Shown: positions 17,122 through 27,340, numbered from the stretch's first letter. The stretch is 42,595 nucleotides of DNA from Roseovarius gahaiensis (GCF_011601345.1 NZ_JAAORB010000025.1:1-42595), one strand, 5' to 3'. Notes: a model not told the origin generated them from the letters alone. Program-made: numbers and translations.

Positions 17122-18078
17122 ATGGGAGACATTCTAGGACTGATTGCAAGACGGCTCGGTCTCGGATTGGTCATTCTTTTCGTGATCTCGATCATTATCT
17201 TTTTCATGGTCGAATTGCTGCCGGGCGACATTGCTCAGGCGGTTTTGGGTCAAGGGGCCACCGAGGATAACCTTGCCGCGCTGCGCGAGCAGATGGGGCT
17301 GAACAAACCCGCCATCGTGCGCTATCTTGAATGGCTTGGCGGGGCCGTGACATTTGATTTCGGGTCGTCGATCGTGACCGGGGAACGGGTCACCGGCCTG
17401 ATTGGTGAACGGTTTATGAACACGTTGTTCCTTGCGGCCTACGCCGCGGTGATCGCAGTTCCGTTTGCGATCATCTTGGGTGTAATAGTGGCACTTTTGC
17501 GCAACTCGATCTTTGACCGGGTGGCCAATGTGTTGACGCTGACGTCCATCTCGTCGCCCGAATTCTTTTTGGGCTATATCCTGATCCTGTTTTTCGCCGT
17601 GAAATGGGGCATGTTCCCGGCGATCTCCAGCCTTAGCCAAGGTATGTCTTTGGGGGATCTGCTGTATCGCACCTTCTTGCCGGCGCTGACGCTGGTGCTG
17701 GTTGTGACCGCGCACATGATGCGGATGACCCGTGCGGCGATCATCAACTTGCTGGCCTCGCCTTATATCGAAATGGCGCGGCTCAAAGGGGCGCCGCCAT
17801 GGAAAGTGATCGTCAAGCACGCGCTGCCCAATGCGTGGGCACCGATCATCAACGTGGTTGCACTGAACCTTGCCTATCTGATCACCGGCGTTGTGCTGGT
17901 CGAGGTGGTGTTCGTGTATCCCGGTATCGGTCAGGCCTTGGTCGATGCGGTGTCAAAGCGTGACTTCCCGGTCGTTCAGGCCTGTTGTCTGATCTTCGCG
18001 GCAACCTTCATCCTGCTCAATCTGGCAGCCGATGTTGGTGCCATCCTGACAAATCCGCGCCTGCGGCATCCGAAGTGA
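17122..18078 (+). CDS. Peptide ABC transporter permease (DppB/OppB type)
   Basis: This is one of the two membrane subunits forming the translocation path of the importer. The 318-residue protein has about six membrane segments; the N-terminal one is at about residues 10-33. The EAA loop, EMARLKGAPPWKVIVKHALPNAW, contacts the ATPase. The start at 17122 has AGGAGG upstream. It lies 13 bases before the DppC-type gene and is cotranscribed with it. Substrate range is set mainly by the binding proteins upstream. Confidence 0.93.
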   Translation: MGDILGLIARRLGLGLVILFVISIIIFFMVELLPGDIAQAVLGQGATEDNLAALREQMGLNKPAIVRYLEWLGGAVTFDFGSSIVTGERVTGLIGERFMNTLFLAAYAAVIAVPFAIILGVIVALLRNSIFDRVANVLTLTSISSPEFFLGYILILFFAVKWGMFPAISSLSQGMSLGDLLYRTFLPALTLVLVVTAHMMRMTRAAIINLLASPYIEMARLKGAPPWKVIVKHALPNAWAPIINVVALNLAYLITGVVLVEVVFVYPGIGQALVDAVSKRDFPVVQACCLIFAATFILLNLAADVGAILTNPRLRHPK

Positions 18079-18091
18079 GGGGGACACAGAC

Positions 18092-19156
18092 ATGAGCCTT
18101 TTCGTAATTGCTTACTACACCCTTCTTTTGATTGCGTCTTGTTTGGCGGCGTATTTCAATCAGCGGTCCGCGTTTTTGCTGGTGTTCGGCCTGACGTTGA
18201 TTTCCTTCATCGTGGGGATTGTCGGTGGTCCCGGCGCGTTGGCGGTCATTGCCATCGTGGCTGGCATTCTGGCCTTGGCGGCTATGGTGTCCTACGCGTT
18301 TCGTGAGTTTATGATCGCCATCGCCTCGCATGACATGGCCAAGGAACTGCGCACCGCACCTTTGACGGCGGCGTTTGGGATGTTCATCATCTTCACCTAT
18401 GCCGTTGCGGGTATTTTTGCGCCGTGGATTGCACCGCATGGCGAGGCCGAAGTGATCGCCTCGGCCTTTGCGCCAGCGGACGACAACATGTTGCTGGGGG
18501 CCGATCAGTTGGGCCGCGATATCTTTAGTCGGCTGATGTATGGCACGCGCAACTCGGTCGGGCTGGCATTGGCCGCGACGCTGTTGGCCTTTATCATCGG
18601 GGCGCTTGCTGGCCTTCTGGCAGCCACCAAGGGCGGCTGGTTCGATCAGTTCATGGGCCGCTTTGCGGATGTGATCATGTCGATCCCGTCGCTGATCTTT
18701 GCGCTTTTGATGCTGTCGATCTTTGGGCCTCATATCCACGTCATCATTATCGCGGTGGCAGTGATCTACGCGCCGCGCGTGTTCCGCCTGACCCGCGCGG
18801 TCGCTGGCAATGTCGTGGTCATGGACTATATCGAAGCGGCCAAACTGCGCGGGGAAGGTAACTGGTATCTGATCCGCCGCGAAATTCTGCCCAATTCGAC
18901 CGCACCTCTGGTAGCCGAGTTCGGGCTGGAATTCTGCTTTGTGTTCTTGCTGGTGGCGGGCCTGTCCTTCCTTGGCCTTGGCATTCAGCCGCCAACGGCG
19001 GACTGGGGCTCGATGGTGCGGGAAAACGCAACTTTGATCTCGTTCGGGGATATCACACCGTTGATCCCGGCGGCGGCCATCGCGCTGCTGACCGTGTCGG
19101 TCAACTTTGTGGTGGACTGGATGTTGCATCGGTCCTCGGGCTTGAAGGAGAAATAA
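18092..19156 (+). CDS. Peptide ABC transporter permease (DppC/OppC type) with extra N-terminal membrane helices
   Basis: This is the second permease subunit. At 354 residues it is longer than the usual 280-300. The first 80 or so residues form about three additional membrane segments (roughly 3-22, 26-44 and 47-68) before the canonical OppC start, which begins near residue 88 (LTAAFGMFIIFTYAVAGIFAPWIAPHG). The OppC-type signature NMLLGADQLGRDIFSRLMYGTRNS and the EAA loop EAAKLRGEGNWYLIRREILPN are intact. It ends one base before the ATPase gene. The role of the extra helices is unknown. Confidence 0.92.
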   Translation: MSLFVIAYYTLLLIASCLAAYFNQRSAFLLVFGLTLISFIVGIVGGPGALAVIAIVAGILALAAMVSYAFREFMIAIASHDMAKELRTAPLTAAFGMFIIFTYAVAGIFAPWIAPHGEAEVIASAFAPADDNMLLGADQLGRDIFSRLMYGTRNSVGLALAATLLAFIIGALAGLLAATKGGWFDQFMGRFADVIMSIPSLIFALLMLSIFGPHIHVIIIAVAVIYAPRVFRLTRAVAGNVVVMDYIEAAKLRGEGNWYLIRREILPNSTAPLVAEFGLEFCFVFLLVAGLSFLGLGIQPPTADWGSMVRENATLISFGDITPLIPAAAIALLTVSVNFVVDWMLHRSSGLKEK

Positions 19157-19157
19157 A

Positions 19158-20849
19158 ATGGTAAAATCGAAAGATGTCCTGCTCGAAATCGAGGATCTGC
19201 AAATTCAGGGCTACTCTGACGAGCAATGGATCGACATCATCAAAGGTGTCGATCTGACCCTCCATCGCGGAGAGGTTCTGGGCCTGATCGGTGAATCGGG
19301 GGCCGGCAAGTCGACGATCGGCGCGGCCGCCATGGGCTATGCCCGCGACGGCACGCGAATTTCAGGCGGGTCGATCGAGTTTGACGGTATGGAGCTGACC
19401 ACGGCAACCGAAGAAGAAAAGCGCAGTCTGCGCGGCAATCGGATTGCCTATGTGGCGCAATCCGCTGCCGCGTCGTTCAATCCGGCCCATAAGATCATTG
19501 ACCAGCACACCGAAGCGCCGCTGCACTACCGTTTGAAAAAGCGGCTGGAGGCGCAGGAAGACGCGATGGAGCTTTACGAAAAGCTACGCCTTCCGAACCC
19601 CGAAGAAATCGGCTTTCGCTATCCGCATCAGGTATCGGGCGGACAGTTGCAGCGCGCGATGACCGCGATGGCGATGTCCTGTCGTCCCGATTTGATCATC
19701 TTCGACGAGCCGACAACAGCGCTGGACGTGACCACCCAGATCGAAGTTCTGGCCGCGATCCGGGATATCGTCGATGAATACAACACGGCGGCAATCTACA
19801 TCACCCACGATCTGGCGGTCGTGGCGCAGATGGCCGACACGATCAAGGTCTTGTTGAAAGGCGAAGAGGTTGAAGAAGCCTCGACCAAGGAGATGCTGGA
19901 CAACCCGCAAGAGGATTACACCAAATCCCTTTGGGCGGTCCGCAGCTTCAAAAGGCCGCAAAAAGAGCGCCCCAAGAATGATGTGCCGCTGATTTCCGTG
20001 CGCAACGTGGATGCGTCATATACCGGGGGCGAGAAGGTTCTCGATGATGTCAGTTTTGATGTCTACGAAGGCATGACCGTGGCTGTCGTGGGAGAATCCG
20101 GGTCGGGTAAATCCACCACGGCGCGGGTCATCACCGGACTGTTGCCGCCGTCCAAGGGCGAAGTTCTGTTCAAAGGCGAGCCATTTCCGCCGGATTACAG
20201 GAACCGTTCCAAGGACCAGTTGCGCCAGTGCCAGATGATTTATCAGATGGCCGATACCGCGCTGAACCCCAAGGTTCAGATCTCCGAGATCATCGGGCGG
20301 CCTGCTGCGTTCTATCAGGGCCTGCGCGGCAGCGAATTGAAAAGCCGTGTCGATGAATTGCTGGATCTGATCGAGCTTGAGCCGTCGAAATACTACAACC
20401 GCTATCCGCCGGAACTGTCCGGGGGCCAAAAGCAGCGGATCGGGATTGCGCGGGCTTTGGCGGCTGACCCCACCTTCATCATCTGTGATGAGGTGACATC
20501 GGCGCTTGACCAACTGGTCGCCGAGGGGATTTTGCGCTTGCTTGACCGGCTGCAAAAAGAACTGAACCTTGCCTATATGTTCATCACACACGATCTGGCC
20601 ACGGTGCGTTCGATTGCTGACGAGGTTGTCGTGATGCAGCATGGACAAGTGGTTGAACAGGGCCCCAAAGAGGAAATGTTCAAACCGCCGCACCATCCTT
20701 ACACCGATCTGTTGCTCAGCTCGGTCCCTGAAATGGACCCGGATTGGCTGACGACACTCTTGGAAGAACGCGGTGTCGACAATGTTGGCGAGGCGGCATC
20801 GTCAGATATCGACCCTGACGCCGGAAAAGTGCAAGGCACCAAAATTTAA
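19158..20849 (+). CDS. Peptide ABC transporter ATP-binding protein, fused double ATPase (DppD-DppF type)
   Basis: This 563-residue protein carries both nucleotide-binding domains that power the importer. Domain 1 (about residues 8-270) has Walker A GESGAGKST (45-53), signature VSGGQLQR and Walker B LIIFDEPT. Domain 2 (about 280-530) has Walker A GESGSGKST, signature LSGGQKQR and Walker B FIICDEVT, with Val in place of the usual Pro. Both have the expected C-terminal ITHDLA switch. The C-terminal HHPYTDLLL segment is the family's oligopeptide-transporter tail. It starts one base after the permease gene and completes a five-gene operon. Confidence 0.94.
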   Translation: MVKSKDVLLEIEDLQIQGYSDEQWIDIIKGVDLTLHRGEVLGLIGESGAGKSTIGAAAMGYARDGTRISGGSIEFDGMELTTATEEEKRSLRGNRIAYVAQSAAASFNPAHKIIDQHTEAPLHYRLKKRLEAQEDAMELYEKLRLPNPEEIGFRYPHQVSGGQLQRAMTAMAMSCRPDLIIFDEPTTALDVTTQIEVLAAIRDIVDEYNTAAIYITHDLAVVAQMADTIKVLLKGEEVEEASTKEMLDNPQEDYTKSLWAVRSFKRPQKERPKNDVPLISVRNVDASYTGGEKVLDDVSFDVYEGMTVAVVGESGSGKSTTARVITGLLPPSKGEVLFKGEPFPPDYRNRSKDQLRQCQMIYQMADTALNPKVQISEIIGRPAAFYQGLRGSELKSRVDELLDLIELEPSKYYNRYPPELSGGQKQRIGIARALAADPTFIICDEVTSALDQLVAEGILRLLDRLQKELNLAYMFITHDLATVRSIADEVVVMQHGQVVEQGPKEEMFKPPHHPYTDLLLSSVPEMDPDWLTTLLEERGVDNVGEAASSDIDPDAGKVQGTKI

Positions 20850-20871
20850 GGCCGCCTTTGCCAAAAACAAA

Positions 20872-20900
20872 GCGGCGGGTGGAACATGTCCATCCGCCGC
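20872..20900. terminator. Hairpin terminator, strongest for the minus strand
   Basis: GCGGCGGGTGGA (20872-20883) pairs with TCCATCCGCCGC (20889-20900), with one G-T wobble. On the minus strand it is followed by a T-rich tract (the complement of caaaaacaaa), giving a good terminator for the small minus-strand gene next to it. It may also end the transporter operon. Confidence 0.6.
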
Positions 20901-20979
20901 AAATACTCAGGTTTGGTGAAATTTTACACGGCCCTCTGGCCTATCTCAAAACACCATGATTTTTATGAAGCGTCCTGGA

Positions 20980-21099
20980 TCAGGTGATGGACATCGCGCT
21001 GAGCACCATCGTCGCTACGATGATGCCGTACACGATGAGGACCGCCGGCCAGGAAGCACTGTGCATACGCAATTCGCGGTTCAGTTGGTCGCGTGTCAT
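20980..21099 (-). CDS. 39-residue membrane protein (hypothetical)
   Basis: This is a very small protein that I do not recognise. Its charged N terminus, about residues 1-16, is followed by one membrane segment (roughly 17-38). The ATG at 21099 has AGGAGG five bases upstream, an excellent ribosome-binding site. A longer in-frame start exists at 21180 but lacks such a site. It lies alone between the transporter operon and carB on the minus strand, followed by the terminator at 20872-20900. The size and layout fit a small regulatory or stabilising membrane peptide; its function is unknown. Confidence 0.5.
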   Translation of the reverse strand: MTRDQLNRELRMHSASWPAVLIVYGIIVATMVLSAMSIT

Positions 21100-21321
21100 G
21101 TTTGCCTCCTGAGGAGTGAGGTTGCGGGTGAGTCGGTCGCCAATGCCACCGATACATCGCAAATAATCAAAAAAAATCATCGCGCAATGATTAAGTCACA
21201 AAAAAGCTATGCAACTGGCACATGGCGGCTTGACCGCCACAGCATGGATGCAGCTCAAATTGCCTGAAATTTTGAAAACCCTCGGATAATCAGGGGGTTG
21301 GCAGATTCCCGTGGGAAAGCT
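21100..21321. other. 222-base gap between the small membrane gene and carB
   Basis: The stretch is AT-rich upstream of the small gene. It holds a TGATTAAGTCA inverted motif (21187-21197) that lacks the spacing of an FNR box. A weak AACCC/GGGTT stem (21277-21281 with 21295-21299) could terminate carB. No further gene is seen. Confidence 0.3.
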
Positions 21322-24300
21322 TTATGCTGGTCCTTGCAGTGGCATAAAGGTCAATTCGCCTTCTTCGCGCGCCGTCATGGCTTGTGCCGCCGCATGTGCA
21401 CCCGCAGCCGTGGTAAAGTACGGAATACGGTCATACAGCGCGACCGAGCGGATTTCGCGGCTGTCTTCGACCGCCTGCGCGCCTTCGGTGGTGTTCATGA
21501 CCAACGCGATCTGCCCGTCCTTCAGCATATCCACCACATTTGGGCGGCCCTCGTAGACTTTGTTGACCACGTCACAGACGATGTTGTGATCTTCAAGGAA
21601 CCGTGCTGTGCCGCGTGTCGCGACAAGGTCAAACCCGATATCCACCAACAGTCGCGCGGCTTCGATCAAGTGTAGGGTCTTGTCCATGTCCTTGATCGAA
21701 AAGAAAACTTTTCCGTCGCGCGGCAATTCTGTGCCGGCGCCCATTTGCGCCTTGAGGAAGGCGCGCGGGAACGACACGTCCCACCCCATCACCTCACCGG
21801 TCGAGCGCATTTCAGGGCCAAGGATCGTATCAACGCCGGGGAAGCGGGCAAAAGGCAACACCGCTTCTTTGACCGAGAACCACGGCATCGCCGGATCGGC
21901 CAGCGTCATCTGATCCGCCATCGGCAGGCTGCCCGGTTTGGTATCCTTGGGATAGGCCCCGCGCAGCGGGAAGTTCGCCATCGGCTCACCCGCCATCAGG
22001 CGTGCCGCGATGGACGCAATGGCCGAATCGGTGGCCTTGGCGACAAACGGCACCGTGCGGCTGGCGCGCGGGTTCACCTCGATCAGATAAATGTCGTCGC
22101 CCTTGACGGCAAATTGCACGTTCATCAGGCCGCGCACATTCAGGCCCTTGGCCAATGCCTTGGTCTGGCGATGAATTTCGGCGATGGTTGCGTCGCTTAG
22201 CGAATAGGGGGGCAACGAACAAGCGCTGTCGCCCGAATGCACGCCAGCCTCTTCGATGTGCTGCATGATCCCGGCCACATGCACGGTTTCACCATCGCTC
22301 AGGGCGTCCACGTCACATTCGATTGCGCCCGACAGATAGCTGTCGAGCAACACCGGGCTGTCACCCGAGACCACGACCGCCTCGGCGATGTAGCGTTCCA
22401 GATGGGCCATATCGCGGACGATTTCCATCGCCCGACCGCCCAAAACATAAGACGGGCGGACCACCATTGGGAACCCGATTTCTTCGGCAATTTCAAGGGC
22501 CTGCGCATCCGTGCTGGCAATGCCGTTTTTGGGTTGCTTCAGGTCTAGCTGGTTGACCAGCGCCTGAAACCGCTCGCGATCTTCGGCCAGATCAATCGCA
22601 TCGGGCGAGGTGCCCAGAATCGGGATACCCTCGGACTCAAGCGCATTGGCCAGTTTCAGCGGCGTCTGCCCGCCAAACTGAACGATCACACCGTGCAGCG
22701 TGCCGTTATCCTGCTCTACCCGCAGAATTTCCATCACGTGCTCGAATGTCAGCGGCTCGAAATACAACCGGTCTGAGGTGTCATAATCGGTCGAGACCGT
22801 CTCGGGGTTGCAGTTGATCATGATCGTCTCATAGCCCGCGTCGCTGAGGGCGAAACAAGCATGACAGCAGCAATAATCAAATTCGATCCCCTGACCGATC
22901 CGGTTCGGGCCACCGCCCAGAATGACCACTTTCTTGCGGTCGCTGGGGCGCGCTTCGCATTCCACATCGCCCATCATCGGGGCCTCGTATGTGGAATACA
23001 TGTAAGGCGTCTGCGCCTCGAATTCGGCCGCGCAGGTGTCAATCCGCTTGAACACGGCTGTCACACCCTCGGCCGTCCGCAAACGGCGCACATCGGCTTC
23101 GGTAAAGCCGGTCAGCATCGCCAGCCGCGCATCACTGAAGCCCATCATTTTCAGGCGGCGCAGACCGTCGGCGTCTTGCGGCAGGCCGTGTTCGCGCACG
23201 TCTGCCTCGGCCTCGATGATCTCGCGGATGCGGGCCAGAAACCACGGATCAAAGGCGGTGGCGGCTTGGATTTCGTCGTCGGTCAGCCCCTCGCGCATGG
23301 CCTGCGCGATGGTGCGCAAACGGTCGGGGGTTTGCTGGCTGATCGCCTTGATTACAGCGGCCTTGTCGGGCGCGCCGTCGATGGTGATCTCGTCAAACCC
23401 GGACAGGCCCGATTCCATCGAGGACAGCGCCTTTTGCAGCGATTCGTGGATCGTGCGGCCAATCGCCATCGCCTCACCCACCGATTTCATCGCCGTGGTC
23501 AGGTTGGGCTGCGAGCCGGGGAATTTCTCAAACGCGAATTTCGGAATCTTGGTGACGACATAATCGATCGTCGGCTCAAAGCTGGCCGGCGTCACCTTGG
23601 TGATGTCGTTGTCCAACTCGTCAAGAGTATAGCCAACGGCCAGTTTTGCAGCGATTTTCGCAATCGGAAAGCCTGTAGCCTTTGACGCCAATGCCGAAGA
23701 CCGCGACACGCGCGGGTTCATTTCGATCACGACCATGCGGCCGTTTTCGGGGTTCACCGCCCATTGCACGTTTGATCCGCCGGTTTCCACGCCGATCTCG
23801 CGCAGGACGGCAATGCTGCCGTTGCGCATGATCTGGTATTCCTTGTCGGTCAGCGTCAGGGCCGGGGCCACGGTGATCGAATCGCCAGTGTGCACGCCCA
23901 TCGGGTCGACGTTTTCAATCGCGCAAACGATGATCGCGTTATCCGCTTTGTCGCGGACAACCTCCATCTCGAATTCTTTCCAGCCCAACAACGATTCGTC
24001 GATCAGGATCTGGCTAACGGGCGAGGCATCCAGCCCGGTCTTGCAGTAATGTTCGTAATCGTCGCGGTTATAGGCCACGCCGCCGCCGGTGCCGCCAAGG
24101 GTAAAGGCCGGGCGGATGATCGCGGGCAGGCCCACGTAATCAATCGCCGCCATGCATTCTTCCATGTTGTTGGCGATGGTGGCCTTGGGGTTTTCAATGC
24201 CCAGACGGTCCATCGCTTCGCGGAACAGCTTGCGGTCTTCGGCCATCTCGATGGCCTCGCGGTTGGCGCCAATCAGCTCGACCCCGAATTTGTCCAGCAC

Positions 24301-24618
24301 GCCCATATCCGCCACGGCCAGCGCGGTGTTCAGGCCGGTTTGCCCGCCCATAGTGGGCAACAGGGCGTCGGGGCGTTCTTTCTCGATGATCTTGGCCACC
24401 ACTTCGGGGGTGATCGGCTCGATATAGGTGGCGTCGGCCAGCCCCGGATCGGTCATGATCGTCGCCGGGTTCGAATTGACCAGAATAACCCGGTATCCTT
24501 CCTCGCGCAGGGCCTTGCAGGCCTGTGCGCCCGAATAGTCAAACTCGCAGGCTTGGCCGATGATGATCGGGCCCGCCCCGATGATCATGATGGACGAGAT
24601 GTCTGTTCTTTTCGGCAT
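21322..24618 (-). CDS. carB: Carbamoyl-phosphate synthase large subunit
   Basis: CarB makes carbamoyl phosphate from bicarbonate, ammonia (delivered by CarA) and two ATP, for arginine and pyrimidine synthesis. I chose the ATG at 24618 ([22 protein letters not shown]), giving 1098 residues, the usual size or slightly longer. Both ATP-grasp halves are visible: the first with [17 protein letters not shown] and the second with [20 protein letters not shown]. The C-terminal MGS-like allosteric domain is also present. carA is not adjacent, which is common. A strong predicted promoter lies about 60 bases upstream, so it is probably monocistronic. Confidence 0.97.
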   Translation of the reverse strand: MPKRTDISSIMIIGAGPIIIGQACEFDYSGAQACKALREEGYRVILVNSNPATIMTDPGLADATYIEPITPEVVAKIIEKERPDALLPTMGGQTGLNTALAVADMGVLDKFGVELIGANREAIEMAEDRKLFREAMDRLGIENPKATIANNMEECMAAIDYVGLPAIIRPAFTLGGTGGGVAYNRDDYEHYCKTGLDASPVSQILIDESLLGWKEFEMEVVRDKADNAIIVCAIENVDPMGVHTGDSITVAPALTLTDKEYQIMRNGSIAVLREIGVETGGSNVQWAVNPENGRMVVIEMNPRVSRSSALASKATGFPIAKIAAKLAVGYTLDELDNDITKVTPASFEPTIDYVVTKIPKFAFEKFPGSQPNLTTAMKSVGEAMAIGRTIHESLQKALSSMESGLSGFDEITIDGAPDKAAVIKAISQQTPDRLRTIAQAMREGLTDDEIQAATAFDPWFLARIREIIEAEADVREHGLPQDADGLRRLKMMGFSDARLAMLTGFTEADVRRLRTAEGVTAVFKRIDTCAAEFEAQTPYMYSTYEAPMMGDVECEARPSDRKKVVILGGGPNRIGQGIEFDYCCCHACFALSDAGYETIMINCNPETVSTDYDTSDRLYFEPLTFEHVMEILRVEQDNGTLHGVIVQFGGQTPLKLANALESEGIPILGTSPDAIDLAEDRERFQALVNQLDLKQPKNGIASTDAQALEIAEEIGFPMVVRPSYVLGGRAMEIVRDMAHLERYIAEAVVVSGDSPVLLDSYLSGAIECDVDALSDGETVHVAGIMQHIEEAGVHSGDSACSLPPYSLSDATIAEIHRQTKALAKGLNVRGLMNVQFAVKGDDIYLIEVNPRASRTVPFVAKATDSAIASIAARLMAGEPMANFPLRGAYPKDTKPGSLPMADQMTLADPAMPWFSVKEAVLPFARFPGVDTILGPEMRSTGEVMGWDVSFPRAFLKAQMGAGTELPRDGKVFFSIKDMDKTLHLIEAARLLVDIGFDLVATRGTARFLEDHNIVCDVVNKVYEGRPNVVDMLKDGQIALVMNTTEGAQAVEDSREIRSVALYDRIPYFTTAAGAHAAAQAMTAREEGELTFMPLQGPA

Positions 24619-24679
24619 GGTGATCCCCGGGCAGCTGTTCGGGCGCTGGCCCGGTGCGGGCCCCGCGCAAAGTGTTGGC

Positions 24680-24707
24680 GTTATATCCATCACGCGACCA
24701 CGTGCAA
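24680..24707 (-). promoter_or_regulatory. Predicted promoter of carB
   Basis: On the minus strand, TTGCAC (24702-24707) and TATAAC (24680-24685) are separated by 16 bases. Transcription is predicted to start near 24673, giving a leader of about 55 bases. This is the best promoter match in the carB-pabB intergenic region. Confidence 0.6.
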
Positions 24708-24801
24708 GGGGGATCGCAAAACAAGGCCTAATGGACGCTTTTGAGGGTGTGTTTCGCGGCGCAAGGCCCTACATACCGGCCACCACCGCCATAGGATCGA
24801 C

Positions 24802-25926
24802 ATGTTGCAGATTCGCTTTGATCATGGACCAGACGGGAGCGCCGCCATCTTTGCGCAACCACGCGCGTTGATTGAGGCCCGCAAGATCGCCGATGTCCCC
24901 GAGGCCTTGCAGGCGCTTGATCGTGCCCGTGCCAAGGGCGCTTGGCTGGCCGGTTTCGCCAGTTACGAGCTGGGCTATGCGCTGGAGCCGCGCTTGCAAG
25001 ACCGCATGCCCCAAGACCGTCGCTTGCCGCTGCTGCGCTTTGGTGTTTACGACGGCCCGCCGCAGGCCGCCCCGGCCATACCGCCCGGTGATGCCGCCCT
25101 CAGCGATATTCGCCCCGGTTGGGACGAGGCGCAGTATGCCACAGCCTTTCAGATCGTGCATGACTACATCGGCGCCGGCGATATTTATCAGGCAAACCTG
25201 ACGTTTCCGTTGCGGATGCAGGTCACGGGCGGCGCACAGGCGCTGTATGCCGCGCTTGCCCGGCTTCAGCCTGTGCGCTTTGGCGCGATGATTGAAGCGC
25301 CGGATTTGCCAGTGATTCTGTCGCGCTCGCCCGAATTGTTCTTTCGCACCGATGCCGAGGGCCGGATCGAAACGCGGCCCATGAAAGGCACGCAGCCGCG
25401 CAGCGACGATCCCGTCGAAGATGCCCGCCGCCGCACGTTTTTGGCCGCAGATGAAAAAAACCGCGCCGAAAACCTGATGATCGTCGATTTGCTGCGCAAC
25501 GATATCAGCCGGATTTGTACCCCCGGTAGCGTCCGTGTGCCTGAATTGTTCAAGGTCGAAAGCTACCAAACCGTGCATCAGATGACATCGCTTGTGGCGG
25601 GGCAGATGCAGCCCGATACGGGCTTGGGCACCATATTCGAGGCGCTGTTCCCCTGCGGGTCAATCACCGGCGCGCCAAAACTGCGCGCGATGGAGATTTT
25701 GGCCGATCTGGAACCTGCCGCGCGCGACATCTATTGTGGATCAATCGGCTGGGCTGCGCCGGACGGGCGGTCGGAATTCAATGTGGCGATCCGAACCTTG
25801 ATGCTGGACGGCCCCGATGCCAGGCTGAATGTGGGCGGCGGCGTGGTCTATGACAGCACCGCGCCCTCAGAATACGAAGAGGCCCTGTGGAAAGCGCGGT
25901 TCGCCAGCCGTCTTGGCGGCACCTGA
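24802..25926 (+). CDS. pabB: Aminodeoxychorismate synthase component I
   Basis: PabB converts chorismate and ammonia to 4-amino-4-deoxychorismate in folate synthesis. The 374-residue product belongs to the chorismate-using enzyme family and is shorter than the roughly 450 of E. coli, as in many alphaproteobacteria. The catalytic Lys is in PMKGT (Lys195). The conserved blocks LLRNDISRICTPGSVRVPELF, CGSITGAPKLRAMEIL and FNVAIRT follow. It diverges from carB and converges with cfa, which ends ten bases away. A separate pabA and pabC are not in the window. Confidence 0.93.
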   Translation: MLQIRFDHGPDGSAAIFAQPRALIEARKIADVPEALQALDRARAKGAWLAGFASYELGYALEPRLQDRMPQDRRLPLLRFGVYDGPPQAAPAIPPGDAALSDIRPGWDEAQYATAFQIVHDYIGAGDIYQANLTFPLRMQVTGGAQALYAALARLQPVRFGAMIEAPDLPVILSRSPELFFRTDAEGRIETRPMKGTQPRSDDPVEDARRRTFLAADEKNRAENLMIVDLLRNDISRICTPGSVRVPELFKVESYQTVHQMTSLVAGQMQPDTGLGTIFEALFPCGSITGAPKLRAMEILADLEPAARDIYCGSIGWAAPDGRSEFNVAIRTLMLDGPDARLNVGGGVVYDSTAPSEYEEALWKARFASRLGGT

Positions 25927-25936
25927 GGCGGCGCGC

Positions 25937-27169
25937 TTATTCCGCCGCGTGCTGCAGGTCTTGCCCGTCGGTGTCACGATACAGGTAATCGCGTGTCAGC
26001 GGCACCGCGTCCTGCTGCGGCGAAAGCTGGAACTGGAACACCACCTGTCGGTTCAGGCGAAACGACAATTCGCTGGCCACAAGGTAATACCGCCACATCC
26101 GGCAAAACCGATCGTCATAAAGCGCGCGCGCCTTGTCGATGTTGTCCATGAACCGGTCATACCAATGGCGCAGCGTTTCGGCGTAATGCAGCCGCCAAAT
26201 TTCCACATCCGTGGTGAACAGCGGCTGCCTTTCGATGGCTTTCAGCGCCTCGGACATCGACGGCACATAGCCGCCGGGAAAGATATACTTGGTGATCCAT
26301 GGGCTGGTGGCCCCCGGCGGCTCGGCCCGGCCGATGGTGTGGATCAGGGCGATCCCCTCGGGCGTTAGCCGGTTGAACACAGTGCGGAAATACGCGCCAT
26401 AATGCGGCACGCCGACATGTTCGAACATGCCGACCGACACAATGCGGTCAAACTGTCCCTCAAGCTTGCGGTAGTCCAGCAATTCGAACCTTGCCCGGTC
26501 GGCCAGCCCCGCCTGTTCGGCGCGGGCCTTGGCCATCGCGTGCTGTTCGCGCGACAGGGTCACGCCTAGAACGTCGGCACCGTAATCGCGCGCCAGCGTT
26601 AGCCCCATGCCACCCCAGCCACAGCCGATATCCAGCACCCGCATTCCCGGTTCGATCCGCAGTTTGCCCGCGATGTGGTGTTTCTTGGCCTCTTGGGCCT
26701 GCTCCAGCGTCATGTCGGGATCGCGAAAATAGGCGCAGGAATATTGCCGGTCACTGTCCAGAAACAGATCATACAAAGCGCCCGACAGGTCATAATGATG
26801 CGCCACGTTGGCCTGTGCGCGGCTCAACGGGTTGAACTGCGCCAGATGCCGACCAAGGTGGCGCGCCATCACCAGCGGTTTGCGAAACCACGGCTGGCCG
26901 TTGGCCGCGACGTTGCGAATGGCCAGCCCCAGAAACCCGTGCAGGTCGTCATCTTCGATGGTCAGGCGGCCATCCATATACGCCTCGCCCACGGCCATTT
27001 CGGGCGACATGACGATGCGTCGGGGTAGGGTGGTGTCATGCAATGTGACAGTTGCCGCTTGCCCTTGGCCGTCGCCATAGCGCCGGGTTACCCCGTCGGG
27101 ATAGACGATTTTCAAATCGCCAGTTTGGAACAAATGACACAAAAAACGGTCAAGCGTGGTCGTCCACAT
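25937..27169 (-). CDS. cfa: Cyclopropane-fatty-acyl-phospholipid synthase family protein
   Basis: The enzyme adds a methylene group from S-adenosylmethionine across double bonds of membrane lipid acyl chains, usually on entry into stationary phase or acid stress. The ATG at 27169, with GGAGGA six bases upstream, gives 410 residues. The SAM-binding motif VLDIGCGWGG (178-187) is intact, with GVTLSREQ after it, and NVAHHYDLSGALYDLFLD and SVGMFEHVG are family signatures. In this clade the family also includes related methyltransferases, so the exact product could differ. The promoter side carries repeated CCGGTTG elements. Confidence 0.9.
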   Translation of the reverse strand: MWTTTLDRFLCHLFQTGDLKIVYPDGVTRRYGDGQGQAATVTLHDTTLPRRIVMSPEMAVGEAYMDGRLTIEDDDLHGFLGLAIRNVAANGQPWFRKPLVMARHLGRHLAQFNPLSRAQANVAHHYDLSGALYDLFLDSDRQYSCAYFRDPDMTLEQAQEAKKHHIAGKLRIEPGMRVLDIGCGWGGMGLTLARDYGADVLGVTLSREQHAMAKARAEQAGLADRARFELLDYRKLEGQFDRIVSVGMFEHVGVPHYGAYFRTVFNRLTPEGIALIHTIGRAEPPGATSPWITKYIFPGGYVPSMSEALKAIERQPLFTTDVEIWRLHYAETLRHWYDRFMDNIDKARALYDDRFCRMWRYYLVASELSFRLNRQVVFQFQLSPQQDAVPLTRDYLYRDTDGQDLQHAAE

Positions 27170-27226
27170 GTGCGTTCCTCCCATATTGGCGCTTAAAAGC
27201 GCGGTCATACGGAGATACGAAACCTG

Positions 27227-27256
27227 CCGGTTGTTATCCGGGTTGCCCCGGTTGTT
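27227..27256. repeat. Three phased CCGG(G)TTG repeats between cfa and aspS
   Basis: CCGGTTGTT (27227-27235), CCGGGTTG (27238-27245) and CCGGTTGTT (27248-27256) begin 11 and 10 bases apart, about one helical turn each. An inverted CAACCGG is at 27314-27320. The arrangement looks like a protein-binding array in a divergent promoter region. Confidence 0.35.
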
Positions 27257-27340
27257 GCCCGATCCCGGCATAATTGCGCAGTGTGACGCATCTGTAAATG
27301 ATTTTGCGCGGTGCAACCGGCTTGCGCGGGCCTCGGCCCC

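Noticed and set aside
21187..21197. Possible second FNR-like site TGATTAAGTCA
   Set aside because: The half-sites are only three bases apart instead of four, and the outer T and A of the consensus are missing.
22861..23685. Plus-strand frame opposite carB
   Set aside because: It lies wholly within carB and has no ribosome-binding site or domain pattern.
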